This document shows, in pieces, positions 46,781 to 60,448 of a DNA stretch of 64,000 nucleotides. Position 1 is the stretch's first letter. Each line of letters starts with the position of its first letter. Source of the DNA: Coptis chinensis (taxonomy: Eukaryota > Streptophyta > Magnoliopsida > Ranunculales > Ranunculaceae); NCBI GenBank assembly GCA_015680905.1, contig CM027381.1, positions 85,151,501 to 85,215,500 of the forward strand, in the 5' to 3' direction. The notes under the pieces are model-generated. The model saw only the letters and a program-made list of their open reading frames with translations, was not told where the DNA came from and did not search any database. Position numbers and translations under genes: made by a program.

Positions 46781-48001
46781 AGGCTAGCTTATGTTACTCC
46801 CGGTCGCCTCTAATAGTCCCCATGAGCCTCGACATTCCCTTGTAATGAACGATAATAAATTATTCCTAAGTATCCATATAGTGATATTCACTGTTTCACA
46901 ACTTCTGGAACTTCTGGGTGTGCAAATTGCATTGGGTGTGCAATTGCAAGTATTCCTTGATTGCGTTCACTTTACCCGCTTCTTGTTTAGTCGTACTGAA
47001 TTGGCATTCCTAGCTCCAGTTCAGCTCGAACCATCCCACATATTGTTATTTCACTCCATATAAAGAATAATAATTGATTTACAATTCCACTCTAAAGAAA
47101 AATAGAGTTGCCATGAGTGGTGACAATGGTCTCCCACATGATTTTGAGTGGAAGAGTTCATGATAATTCAAACGCCTCTTCCGAATTCCGATGTCAGCCA
47201 CACTGAACATTTTGCATTCTATGGACCGGATGATGGAAATCCACGCTGAACATTTTGCATTATGTGGACTCGTTGATAGAAATCCACACTACATATTATC
47301 GGAAAAAAAAAATCCGCACTACATGTTTTTTAGGTTGGTCTCAAGGTTTCGAGTTAAATAGTCAATTTAAAGAAATGAGAAATAAAACAAAATACATAAA
47401 ATAAATCGTTCCTTGGGTGGATTTGGTGGAAGAGTAAAACCTTTTGAAACTCTGTTCCGATCCTGAATTTGCCCTTGTAAATCATTATTCGATTGATTAT
47501 AACTGACCCGGGTTACATGCCGGCCTATTGTCTAATACAAACCTTTCACACCCTTACTACTTACTGACTTACTCTCTTTTCCATATATACATAATCAAAC
47601 ACCACCACTTGCTCGTAACGTACCAATTACCACTTATTACTACGAAATACTGACTAACTCCACAAAAAATGTTGTGACCTATTTCGTTAGTCCTTTTTCC
47701 TCCTCTCTCTTCTTCCTCACTTTTCCTTTTATACACTTCCCACTGCGGCCTTTCTAGCCATTGATCTTCTCGCCCATCTCTCTCTCTTCCTTCGACCACG
47801 TGGCCTTTTTTCTACCACACACTACACCGCCTACTTCCTTTATCCTCTGCCTCTCGTTCCATGATTCTCTACGGTGCCACCGGCTTGTTGGGCTTGGTGG
47901 ACCTCTTTAATGCCCCTAACCCATTGGGCTTTGTGGACCTCTAGGATCCCGTAACAAAAAAGTAGACAGAAGAACACCAAAATCTCAAGTACATCAAGAT
48001 C
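46781..48001. other. Spacer; small tandem repeat at 47201-47296
   Basis: The phrase CTGAACATTTTGCATT...GATGGAAATCCACG is present twice in tandem, about 50 bp apart. No gene recognised; open readings at 46791-47063 and 47569-47799 have no known domain. Confidence 0.35.
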
Positions 48002-49176
48002 TTAAGCATTGACTATGGTAGCACCTGCAAATCAAAACAGCAATGTGAACAACCATCTGGGAACAAAATATGAAAAACACGCATCAAAACCAATCTAATC
48101 ATGAACTTACCATTGGGATGGAGGACTTGGCCAGTGAAATAAGAAGAATCCACATTAGAAGCAAGGAAGACATATGATGGTGCAATTTCATGGGGTTGGG
48201 CCATCCTTCCCATCGGCACATATGATCGGAATCTTGAGGTCTTCACCGAATGAGGCTGGTATAAGTGGAGTCCAGACTGGACCGGGGGCTACACCATTGA
48301 TGCGTATTCCTTTACCTCCTTGTGAAGGCTACAATTGCGCCTTTTGTTGAAGTGTAATCTAGTAATGTTGGGTGCCTCTTGTAGGCATTAACTGATGTAG
48401 TGTTGATAATAGAGCTTCCCTCTCCCATGTGCTTCAGAGCATGCCTGACCATGAAAAAATGAGAGAGAGTGTTGGTCCTAAACACTCTTTCAAGTCTAGT
48501 CTCATCGATATCCTCGATAGATGGTGCCTTATATTGCTCTGCAGCATTGTTCACTAGCACATCAATGCGTCCAAAAGCACTCGCAACCATATCAACAACC
48601 TTCTTGCAGTTCTCGTCATAACTGAGATCCATAGGTATTGTTGTCGGGTCCTTTGCATCACTAACTTTTGCTTGCTTAAGCATTATGAGAGTATCTTGTG
48701 CATCTTTATCTTCACAACCATGCACATGTATTGGTGAAGGCCACAGTTGCACCTTCAAGTGCGAAGTAAAAGCACACTCCCCTACCTATTCCAGAGTCAC
48801 CTCCTGCCACTAATGCTACTATACCTTTCCCTGTACAACAGCAATATTGCTTATTATTAATTTTCCTTAATATATATGCATGCACTGGAAGTTTAAATCA
48901 CATGGTATGTATATGTTCTACTACATATTTGCACTTGAAGTTACATCCATACATGAGATCTATGTCCACTATCATTACAAGCATGTTTAGCTAAAATACA
49001 TTTAAAATTATTTGTACAATGCATTATGTATGTCTAGAGTCTAGAGAGAATACACAAAACTTGTTGGATGGCCTGTAGTTAGGGTTAGTGGCTTGTGAGA
49101 TTGGGTTCATGACATATTCTTTCCCTGGTTGCTTCTCTTGCTTTTGTGGTGGAAATTGTTCACCACCTGATGCCAT
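48002..49176 (-). pseudogene. SDR aldehyde reductase (ChlADR/glucose-ribitol dehydrogenase type), copy 1, decayed
   Basis: The family consists of NADPH-dependent short-chain reductases that detoxify aldehydes. Exon 1 starts MASGGEQFPPQKQEKQPGKE at 49176. The open reading continues upstream to about 49370 with a transit-peptide-like sequence but no in-frame ATG. Exon 2 (from about 48832) has VALVAGGDSGIGRGV, the cofactor loop, then FALEGATVAFT. Later come DVLVNNAAEQYK, SSIINTTSVNAY, the YTSTKG catalytic Tyr/Lys, INGVAPGPVWTPLIPASF and SSYFTGQVLHPNG, and a last exon ATIVNA with the stop at 48002. At least three frame breaks exist: after VAFT, a small deletion after AFTR that removes most of GLALQLVE, and one after PASF. 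It is probably a recent pseudogene of the paralogous pair. Confidence 0.8.
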
Positions 49177-49447
49177 TCTCTTGAAATCAAATCTTCTCTG
49201 TGGTTGAGATACAATAAATGATTTCCCAGCTGCAAGAATTTCAGGTTTCCGGTGGCATTTGAAAAAATTGTTCCGACTAGAACAAAGTGAAGTAGATTTA
49301 AGTAACACATTTGAAGAAGGAAGTAGTGCAGCACAAGAAAAAAATCTATCAGTCTTTATGATGAAGTGAATCTCCGCTCGTAATATAAGAGAAGTCCGTC
49401 CTAGCTATCCACACGTATCACCTAAATCTGCAAATGTGTCATGTTGG

Positions 49448-51966
49448 TGATAAATTAGAGAGAGAGAGATTGATTTGAGAGAATATTTACTTGATTGATT
49501 TCTATAGAGATTACAAGTTCTTAAAATAGAAACTAAAATAACAAAGATCTAAGATCGGTACAAATACAAGCGGTGCGAATATAGCAAACAGGACTCGAGG
49601 CGCGGGCGCGCTCGAGAAAGTGCTTGAAGATAGTGCGGGCGCGCTCTGCACTTTGACTTGTGAATCAACTTCTAATACTGCCCCTCAAGTTGGAGAGTGA
49701 ATATCAAGAACTCCTAACTTGCGAATTAATCTAAAAAAAGTGTCCTTGCCGAGAGGTTTAGTGAAGGCGTTAGCCACCTGATCTGAGGATGGAACGAACG
49801 TAGGTGATAGTAACTTGGCATGTATCTTGTCGCGTATGAAATGACAGTCCAATTCGATGTGTTTCGTTCGTTCATGAAAAACTAGATTTTGAGAGAGATG
49901 GAGGGCGGCCTGATTGTCGCAGAATATGTCCATCGGAGAAGGATGAGAGATGCCTAAGTCATGCAGAAGATACTTCAACCATTGAAGTTCACACGCAAGG
50001 GTAGCCATGGAACGATATTCGGCTTCAGCAGAAGAACAAGATACAATGCTCTGTTTCTTTGTTTTCCAGGATATAAGGCTAGAACCAAGAAAGGTGTAAT
50101 AACCACTAGTAGAACGACGAGTGACAGGGCAGCCAGCCCAATCAGAGTCACAGAAACCAGAGATGTGTAAAGAGCTATTAGCTGATAAGAGAATCCCTTT
50201 GTTGATCAAACCTTTAAGGTAGTGGAGTATACGATGAGCAACATCTAGATGTGGAGTCCGTGGGGACTGCATGAAAAGGCTGAGATAATTAACAGAATAA
50301 GTGATATTTGGATGTGTAACTGTGAGATATAAGAGACGTCTAATCAAGTGACAATAGACAGTAGGATCTTGAAGTAACGTGCCATTATCGGTATGGAGGT
50401 TGATGTTTTGTTCCATAGGAAACTCAGAAATACGACCACCAGTGGTACCACAATTAGACAGAATGTCCAAAAGACATTTGCGCTGTGTAAGAAATAATCC
50501 TTCTTTGGAACGAGCCACCTCAATGCCCAAGAAATATTTTAGACGTCCCAATCCAATCTTCTTCTTCGATAACTAGTCCTGTCAGATTTGCTTGTGAAGT
50601 GGTATTACCTGAATCAAGCAAACTGAGAAGTTGGTTGTATTGTTCAGTGGAGAAAACAGGAGAATTGGAGTCCGTAGCAACTGAATTGGCTTGAGCAGGC
50701 TTGGGGGGATAACTATGCAGTTTGTAACATGTACCAATATAATGTCCAACACGGTTACAGTGATTGTAGAATGGACGAAGCCTTGGCCCGGTGGCCCCGG
50801 TGGCCCTCTATATCCGCGTGGTGCGCCAAGGCTGAAGGGAACCAAAGTTGTCTTTCGCGGGAGGTTTAGATGGGTCTGGTTTCGAAGAAGAAGCCCAGTT
50901 GGCCTTTTGTAAGTGAGTACTCAGGGCAGCAGCGTCTGGAGCAGAAGGAAGAGAGAGTGCATGAATCTCTTGTTGCTTCTCTTCTTGTCGGATTAAAGAA
51001 TAAATCTTAGACATATGAGGAAAATGATCAATTAAGAGAATTTGACTGCAGATGGATTGAAAACAAGCATCTAGTTCTTGCATGAATGTCATAGAACGAC
51101 CGTCTTCAACCTCCTTGGCAAAAATAGATGCATGACCACAAGTACAAGCAGGCATAGTAGACAAAGAACTTAATTCATCCCATAAAGATTTAAACAAAGT
51201 GAAAAAAACAGATACCGGACGATTGTCTTGCTTGAGAAGAGTGACGGAATCCTTTAGTTGAAAAACCTTGGGTGCATTAGTTTGTGAAAAACGATTACCT
51301 AGATCTTTCCAGATTTCGGATGCAGAGTCGGCATAAAGGATGCTTCTACGGATATCTGGAGCAACAGAATTGAGAATCCATGAAGCAATGAGGTTATCAC
51401 ATCGCGACCACTTGAATTTTTCTTTGGGACTGCTGGGAGTTGTGACAGAGCCATCGACAAAACCAAACTTATTATTTGCTTGAAGGGCTCTAGAGATAGA
51501 CAGTAACCAAGTCGGATAATTGTCACCGGATAACAGAAGAGATACGAGAATAGTTGTGGGGCTATCTGAATGGTGGATAAAGAAAGGATCATCGGAACCT
51601 GGAGGAGAGTTATTATTGGTGTTTGAGGCGTCGGCCATTGGAAATTGAGAAGAGGCGGAAGCTTAGAGCGGTTAGGGTTAGGATTTGGATCGAAATTAGG
51701 CTGATACCATGATAAATTAGAGAGAGAGAGAGAGAGATTGATTTGAGAGAATATTTACTTGATTGATTTCTATAGAGATTACAATAGTTTATATAGAGAT
51801 TACAAGTTCTTAAAATAGAAACTAAAATAAAAAATATCTAAGATCGGTACATATACAAGCGGTGCGAATATAGTAAACAGGACTCGAGGTGCAGGCGCGC
51901 TCGAAAAAGTGCTTGAAAATAGCGCGGGCGCACTTTGCACTTTGACTTGCGAATCAACTTCTAACA
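49448..51966 (-). mobile_element. Ty1/copia element, short and broken, with LTRs and target duplication
   Basis: LTRs lie at 49448-49677 and 51710-51966, similar but differing by small changes. The element is flanked by GTTGG on both sides (49443-49447 and 51967-51971). On the minus strand the 5' LTR is followed by TGGTATCAGCC, a Met-initiator tRNA primer site, and the 3' LTR is preceded by TTGAGGGGCAG, a polypurine tract. Parts seen are gag (YPTWLLSISRALQANNKFGF, APKVFQLKDSV) and the end of the reverse transcriptase with RNase H (MGRLKYFLGIEVARS, SGFCDSDWAGC, SSAEAEYRSMA). At 2.5 kb it is about half the length of a whole copia element, so it is broken. The LTR likeness suggests moderate age. 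Confidence 0.85.
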
Positions 51967-51971
51967 GTTGG

Positions 51972-52999
51972 TAAATGCATAGAGGTAAACGTGCCATGTT
52001 GGTGTGGATAGAACTAAAACTTGGACTAGTAAAATGTTAAAACAGCTAAAAACCTAAAGCACCAGGAAGTCGGGAAAGCATTGTCTTCCCCAGATCGAAA
52101 TATGTTATGAAAACTTGGGTTATACTCTTCAGTATTACCGTAATAACCAGTCGCACGAAATGGTTTCGGGCCGACAGCGGCACAGATGTCCCGGGATTAC
52201 CATACGACAGATGTAGTGGAAGTTCACAGGAAAACATAAACTACCTGTCTACCTAGCATATATGTATTGTTTTCACCACTACAGTTGGAACAAAAAAACA
52301 AGATGTCATTAAAAATGTTATTGCACTGAAAAGCCTTGCTGCAATTTCAAAATTGCAAAGTTTCAGCTGTCATATGCATTGCATTTTTTTATACAAGTGA
52401 ACTGTCCTTTTTTTATTTCAAAAGCGTGCCCTATTAATTATATATTACTCATTTGTTGAGCATAACAGCCTATGCTTATGGTTTAGTGTGACTGTGTGAC
52501 TCAGTAATACATTAGCACATTAATTTAACGCGTACAAATTTAGCGTATTCTGTCCAGCCCAATGAATCCTCACCGAATTCACCTTGATTGTGTTCGAAAT
52601 AATTTTATCAATTAGTTGTTTCCATAAAGTATTGATTCATCATGTTTCTTCTGTCTGATTTTTCCCTCACCTGCATTTGATATTAAACATTCATAGAACT
52701 TCAGCTTGCCAGTTCCCCTGAACTGGTCGTGAAGGAGAACCGAGCAGTTGCTAATAAGTTTTAGCTACACTGATAACACCACTACCAAGTAGCAGCACAA
52801 ATACACTATGTTCACCACCACTTATATCAGAAACTTAAGGCCATAGCTTTTATTTATCAACCGACTCTTTACCTACACACGTCATGACCACACTCAAAAC
52901 CAACCAACTACATTCTACACACATAATATAACACTCATTTGACAATAGTGTATTACACCATGACACAAACCGAACCAAAAGCCATTAGGGTGGAACAGA
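51972..52999. other. Spacer between the two SDR copies, no gene seen
   Basis: Non-repetitive AT-rich DNA; it would include the promoter side of copy 1's neighbour and the 3' flank of copy 2. Confidence 0.35.
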
Positions 53000-54061
53000 C
53001 ATCAGTAGTCCACCAACCATTCACTATCACCCCACCTGCAAATTACAAGAAATGTAGTTTGAATGAAATTCACATACAGAAAAGGACAAAATAGAAACAT
53101 GTCCCAAGAAGCAGAGGACCAGAGGTCAACATGAACCTACCATTAGGATGAAGGACCTGGCCAGTGAAGTAAGAAGAACACACATTAGAAGCAAGAAGAC
53201 ATAAGATGGTGCAATCTCATGAGGTTGCCCTGCCCATTTCATAGGCACTTCTGACCCAAATTTTGGGTCCTCGTCTTTGCTGAATGAGGCTGGTATAAAT
53301 GGAGTCCAGACTGGACCAGGGGCTACACCGTTTACACGAATCCCCCGTTCAACAAGTTGTAGGGCTAGACCACTTGTGAAGTTGTGAATGCTACACTTGC
53401 ACCCACCACTTGTGATTGTTACACTTGCACCCTTTGTTGACGTGTAATCAAGAAGCTTTGGGTTGTCTTTGTATGCTGTTACAGATGTGATGTTGATGAT
53501 AGAGCTTCCCTCCGCCATATGCTTCAAAGCATGCCTACATGCATCCACATTTCACAAGTTTTAAATAAGCAAAAGTGTTGCCAATTCAGGATTGTTTAAT
53601 ATTTTAACTCTCAACTCAAATTTATCAAGTCCACTAATATCTTTCTCAAACCTTGAGCGATCACCATTATCTGACCATGAAAAAGTAAGAAGATGCGTGT
53701 TAGTCCTAAACACCCTTTCAAGTCGAGCATCATCAATCTCTTCTACGGAATGTGCCTTATGTTGCTCTGCAGCGTTGTTAACAAGTACATCAATCCGTCC
53801 ATAAGTATGGACAACTTCATCAACCACTCGCTTGCAGTTCTCATCATAACCAAGATCAGAGGGTATAGCAATCGGGTCCTTCGCATAGCTAGTTTTGACT
53901 TGTTTGATCATCCCGAGAGTGTCTTGCGAGTTTTTTTCTTCTTCACTCTTGACATATGTGAATGCCACAGTTGCACCCTCGAGTGCAAAACAATGGCACA
54001 CTGCCTTTCCTATTCCAGAGTCTCCCTGTCACTATTGCCACCTCTCCCTATAATAGGACAA

Positions 54062-54805
54062 CATATATTCCAGGCCATATGTCAAATTCAAAGTTATATC
54101 TACTGATATTATGCTCATACTTGGGGAAAGATCAATGAGCATTACCATAAGTGGAGCTGTTAAAGGTTTCCATGGCTAGTGGATTCTGGAACAATTCATG
54201 TTAACCACATGAAGTACCATACGGTACGGTGAAGTACATAATGTGAAGGTAGGAGAATTCTATATATCTGTTCATCAATAGTTGTGCACATGAGCCTTGG
54301 GCTAGTAATGAGGCTACATACTCGAGAATAATGACAGCGCAGCACTATATGTTTGTATATAGGAGTCAAGCTTAGTTGAGCTTCAAATAACTGAGCTACC
54401 GGGCTTACTTCATTTTGCGTGTATGTACTGGGTTAGGAGCTGAGCCTGAACTTATTTTACAGCTCATTTTAAAAAACCAGAGTGAAGTTCGTACCAGTAC
54501 CAAAGCTCGACTTAGCCTTGTACACCCTTGATCTACAATATCAATTGGTAATTGTATCCTTATAATTTTGTCTATTTGAATATCTATCTTGATGATCCTA
54601 AATTCCTGATTGTTTTCTTCTTTTTTTTGGAGAATAAAATTCCTAATTGTTTTCACATACATGTGAGATCTCTATACACGTCTTCTTTTTTCCCCAAAGA
54701 CATGTATGTCACTCTGCATACTATGATCTAGTAAATGATTCATGAATCACATGGAAATGTGTACATATGTATGACTTAGAAAGAATAATATATAGGAAGC
54801 TGATG
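54062..54805. other. Intron 1 remainder of SDR copy 2
   Basis: No coding sense. The part near 54370-54560 (GAGCTT/CTCGA-rich) resembles widespread plant interspersed repeat DNA but has no clear ends. Confidence 0.35.
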
Positions 54806-55429
54806 TGTTAGAATAGTTGTATGAACACAGCAACTAAAGTAGAACGAAGAAATAAGATAGCAATGAAGAAACAAGGACAAGAAGAATTAGGAATAACCAA
54901 GTAATTATCATCCTTAAGGAAAGATTTAAGCCCTTCCAATGGTGCGAGAAAGGCAACAATGGCGTCTTCCTCCGCGGGATTCAATGGTTAACAATGGCGA
55001 CTTTGCACTAGAACAACGATACTACCTGGCTGAACGACAATATAACTCTCTCTCAAGGCGAGGAAGAAGAGAAGAAGAAAAAGGATCGGTTTGAGTTTTC
55101 GTTTCTCGAGTTGAGTTTCGATCAAGTCTATTTTCTCTATGGACTCACATCCTATTTATAGAGGTTAGGAGAAAGAGAGACCAACTCCTAATAGAACAAT
55201 TGAAACTTGTTTGCTTTCGAAAAAGGCAAAACAAGTTTAAAGCTATTGGTCAAACCACTACCCACAATGAAGCCCAAGCCCAGGCCGAACCCTACCCGAT
55301 GTGGTGGATAACCAATGTGGGACTATCTACTATGCACTAAAGTGGCGAGAATACCATTTGTTCATCTCCTCCACTTTGCACACACACACACACACACTAG
55401 TATTTAGAAATACACAAGAGATTCCAACA
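54806..55429 (-). repeat. LTR of the LARD-type element (left copy)
   Basis: Includes TATTTATAGAGGTTAGGAGA and a (CA)n run near 55380. Matches 59836-60448. Confidence 0.9.
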
Positions 55430-58400
55430 ATCCCCCACTATTTCAAAATACTAATAGTCCCCCACTATTTTGGAATAGGATATTACAAAAGAAATGGGTT
55501 AATGAAATGCCAGAGAGAATCGAAAAAACAATGCATAAGATACTGGTGCTTTACGGGCTTGAACCAGTCATAGGGTAACATGTCTTATAATATGTGAAAG
55601 TGGTGGATTAAAAAATTTTTGAACCAACATTCCCTTGTAGTAAAATAGAGGACATGCACCCACATTGCTCTTTCATTATATGTATATTTCGTTAGCGATT
55701 TTTGGCTTTTTTGGCCCTTGGTGCATGTTATGTGAATGCTCTAGAGTACTTGCACGAATACTCATAAGAACCCACCAGTTCTACATTCACGTAGGTGGAT
55801 ATCCATCAAGTGTACATAGCGGTTAGAATACACTATCTCATAAAAAATAATGGACTATGGATTCCATTAAGAGTAAAATAACTTCGGCCTTTTCTCATTG
55901 CTATTCAAGTTATACAAAGTATAATCAATAATGCTATCTAGTCATAGTGGGGCGTCTCAAAGAAAGACAATAGCATACCGGAGCGGCGAGGTGACTTGTT
56001 TTTCCCTTTGAACCTAATTCATGGGATCTCCAATCACATAGGTGGGGTTGCCGTCGATTAATAAGCCCTATCTAAGGCAAAAGTCCCATCCCCTCGACGT
56101 ATAACCACTTGCCTCCAAAGAAGTGGTTTAGACATGTGGCCAAACTAAATCCAACCTAACATAATCTCTAGCAACTGCTTGATTAAGTTATATCTCAACT
56201 TACATGTATTCTTTTCCCATTTGCACATAAGATAACATGTCTTAGCTATTGAATGAGGCGGTTTGCAAAAGCATATACATATCGGAGGTCATTTTAGAGC
56301 CAATGGGAAGATTTGCCAAGAGGTTGCTAACCCACTCAACATCATCACATGCCTTTTCTAAGGCGATTAAAACTTGGATGATATCCAAGACACTCAATTT
56401 CCACCAAAGGTAAACACATAAACATTCTTTGGATCCAGTTTATAACATATTACCCTTCTAACAATGATGGAAATCTACTAAATATCATCCATAATCAATG
56501 GCTCTGCTATAGTACTTGGATAATCTAACAATATACATCAAAGTTCCTTATAAGGACACAATGGGTTATCCTCAAGATATGCCATTAATGTAGGCAATGT
56601 CATGTCTCACATACATTATCCATCAAGTACAATTGGCTACCAATGATATTGACATATTTAGTATGAGAAAACACAAAGAGATTATTTTTCATAAGATGGA
56701 TATTTGCCACAAAATGTGTTAACACATGCTTACTATCATAATACCCATACTTTTCAATGAAAAATATTTCTACTAAGTGCTATAACAATATAATGAGACC
56801 AACATGAGTTTTAATTCCTATATTCACCGGTCATTCAATTCTCAGTGCCGAAATTCCCCCATATACCATCCGGCGGTAAGGTACAACCATATTCAAACGT
56901 CAACATCTTGACAAATGAATATAGCGATTCTGAGAAATGAGTTTAACAACATAATAAACTATCATTTTCAATGACGGTTTATGATTTCAAATAGGAATTT
57001 CTCTGTCTCATACACATTCTCAATGCTAGCACTCATGATATTAAATCATCTAAACAAAGAGATTTAACACATATGTCTTGCTTTTCTAAAGAAAGACACA
57101 TTTTTTTTTATCAACAACGGTACTTTGACATCCATATGACACAAATATGTTGTTGAATTGCTCATGCCATTTATAGGCTTTGAATCAACTCATACAAAGA
57201 TTTAACTAAATTGTATACCTTCAAACTCATCACCGGTACTACTTGGTATTGTAGTTCCGCTGACTAACTACTCAACTAGAGTCTTTAGAATTCGTAGTAG
57301 AAATTCTAGTTATATGAGCAAGGTTTCAAAATAGTATAAATTTTGTCTCCTCATTGAAACCCCTTGGCTATTATTATTAACATTGTATTTTGCAATACAA
57401 CTATCACGTTTTAATTTTCTCTTGAAGATCCAATTCAACCTATAGATCCCCCATAAATCAAGAGTCCGGTTTAAAGGAGTTGTATCCGTCAAAAAAAAGA
57501 CACTTCTCATAGATTTACAACTTCCTTATAGGTTAATGAATCTTCCTTAAGAAACATATAAACATCATCACCGTTAATGATGGAAATACTCATTGATAGT
57601 CTTCCAAATTTCTTGTGCAAAATAATGGGATTATCTTATGTAGTTCATTATGAACATTCAACCACTCTATGCCAATTTCTCGAAAAGCACAACCTCAAAT
57701 AAAATTAGCATATAAGACATTCAATAATAGTGTGGTATCTACAAAATTGTTATCACTCATGACAACTGAAAACAAACATCACTATTATGAGTTTCACCAA
57801 TGAACATCTACTTGATAATTCTAGGTCTCAAAAAAATATATATATATTTCTTTTAGATTCATTCACAATAGCCTTGGCAAACACCCCCACATTTTGAAAC
57901 ATTTTTGGATAGGCCCAAGACCTTTCCATACTTTGTAGTTCAATTGTCTTTCCAATTATCTTGTGAGATGAACTATGGTAAAAACAATGTCATGCATATG
58001 GGTCACTACCCCCCACAGCTCAATGGTTACTCAACCTAATCAAACTTACATGCAAAACACATTATACCGCTACAAACACTAAAAAGAAACAACAACAATA
58101 AAATGCACTCTTATGACAAGAATATACTTTACTCAAGTCTATGATTCTAGATCATATTAAACATAGTCATATTATGTTCATGCTATCTATATGAAAGGAA
58201 ATCCACAAGTGATTCAAATGAATTTTAAAGAATAGAAGAATTAGATGAAAAAGGTTTTACCCGAGATAATATCATTATCATCCTTCTTTTCATCATTCAA
58301 CATTCCAACTGTCATAGGGGAGACAATCCACGACTTGTATATCACCTTGGCTATTTATCCATAGTCATAGGAGGATAATGCCTAATAAGACAATCTACAA

Positions 58401-59835
58401 GCGTTACATCTCCTCGCCTAAAATAGTCACTTGGAGGATATTGTCTAAGAAGACAAACCATTACCTTACATCTCCTTGACTAAATTAGGTTTAAGAGGAT
58501 ATTGATTGTTTCCCCATATTGTTTCCTCTCGTGAAAATAACGATGCTCATTACTTAATAATATATGACATGGTTAAACTTCATGTCAATGTTAAATAATG
58601 CATTCATGCCAAACATGGTAAATATCATATCATAGGTTCGGGAAAAGTAAACTTTAAAACTGTACCTCACAACAAAAAAGTATACAATATTTAAGCAAAT
58701 CTAGCCACCGAATATGCAAAACAACCGAGGACTCCACCTCCTCTTTTTATATGAGCTCAAGTAAGATAGAATACCCTATCAACAAGACCTCAAAATACTA
58801 CCACAACATCTAATGGCTCAATCCATTAATGTCTTCAACTAGAAAAATTTACCAATAAACTATTATCAAGTTTAAAGTAAATCCACGATGATTAATATCC
58901 AAAACTAGCATGCTACACAACTTTAACATATGCTATATTGGATATAAGCTACAAGTTACTTCATCTAACATGTATTTTTTCACAACAATACAATTATAAC
59001 CATCGTCTAACAACACGTTCACTCAATAAAGATAAGCAATTATGCATTGAATACATTATAATTACTATCCAAGATTTGAGTGTGGTTGATATTAACTATC
59101 TTAAGGTCTCTCTTAGACCATCTACATACATCTATATATGTACAAAGAAAATTAATATCAAACTACTTCTAGTCAAACCAATTAATTCCTCAGTGATAAA
59201 CACGTATAATTTGTTGACTAGGTTATTAAAGAAGTTTAAGCTTAGAGATTTCCCTCCTAAGAAAAACTAGTATGCAACTCAAGGCAATAATATCACCATA
59301 TAATCAAACCAAAAGAATTGTAAAGAGTGAAAGAATCGATACCTAACCCGATTGAAAAATCGGATTACCATATTTTCCTCCTAGAAAAACAGTTCAAAAG
59401 AACTGTAATTCTGAACCAGCTCATGAAGAATTGGGTATCAAGCCTTATACCACTGGAAAGCTCTTTGAATCAGCTTTTCAACCCAAAAAGCAGATTGCAA
59501 AACCGAGTTCTGAGCTGAAAGTTATAGCAGTTTCGTAACGAGTGACGCTTGCAGTCAAAAAGACGAACTTTGACGTTTTTCTTGATAGAAATCTCATATT
59601 TGACTCCCACAAACGTAGGAGAAAGGTCTACAACCATATAGGGTTTGATAAACCACAAAAGATCAATAAATATTGAATCTTTAATTGGTTTCCCTAACAA
59701 AAACGAAATTATTAGAAAATTTCTAAAAAGTCATAACACAATAACACAAAAATAATTCAAAGTAAAAGACTTATCTTTTGATTGTCAGATTAAAACACTC
59801 TCCTTTGTTCTACTACAAAACTCTTTCCTTAAGAT

Positions 59836-60448
59836 TGTTAGAATAGTTGTATGAACACACAAAGAACTAAAGTAGAAACGTAGGAACAAGAGAAGCAATG
59901 AAGAAACAAGGACCAAGATGGCAACTAGGAATAACCAAGGCGCCGGATTAGTCGCCCTTAAGGAAAAATTTCCCACCAATGGTGCGAAAAAGCAATGGCG
60001 TCTTCCTCACGGATTCAATGGTTAACAAGATGGCGACTTTGCACTTTACCCTCTAAACGAAAATAATAAACTCTCTCGGGGTGAAGAAAGAAGAAGAAGA
60101 AAGGGCCGGTTTGAGTTTTTACGTTTCTCGAGTTGAGTTTCGATCAAGTCTATTTTCTCTATGGACTCACGATCCTATTTATAGAGGTTAGGAGAAAGAG
60201 ACCAACTCTAATAGAACACCAAACTTCTTTGCTTTCAAAAAAAGGCAAAACAAGTTTAAAATTATTTGGTCAAACCACTACCCAACAACAAAAGCCCAAG
60301 CCCAAAGCCCAACCCTACCCGATGTGGTGGATAACCAATGTGGGACTATCTACTATGCACTAAAGTGGCGAGAATACCATTTGTTCATCTCCTCCACTTT
60401 GCACACACACACACACTAGTATTTAGAAATACACAAGAGATTCCAACA
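59836..60448 (-). repeat. LTR of the LARD-type element (right copy)
   Basis: Partner of the left LTR. On the minus strand this is the 5' LTR. Confidence 0.9.

Larger units (their letters stand above)
54806..60448 (-). mobile_element. Non-coding LTR retroelement (LARD-type) in SDR copy 2
   Basis: Direct LTRs lie at 54806-55429 (624 bp) and 59836-60448 (613 bp). Both start TGTTAGAATAGTTGTATGAA and end AGATTCCAACA, with several small differences, so the insertion is not very young. Read on the minus strand, the LTR begins TGTTGGAATC and is preceded by AGTGGGGGAT, a copia-style polypurine tract. The 4.4-kb interior shows no gag or pol reading, only AT-rich sequence, which fits a large retrotransposon derivative that moves with another element's proteins. 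No exact target duplication is visible. It adjoins exon 1 of SDR copy 2. Confidence 0.8.

Noticed and set aside
47569-47799. Minus-strand basic ORF with many Glu/Arg.
   Set aside because: Comes from a CT-rich stretch read on the other strand; no family likeness.
53693-54106. Plus-strand ORF opposite SDR copy 2.
   Set aside because: Shadow of the SDR coding sequence; no domain of its own.
55430-59835. Protein-coding genes within the interior of the LARD-type element.
   Set aside because: Only short, scattered readings without family motifs were found.
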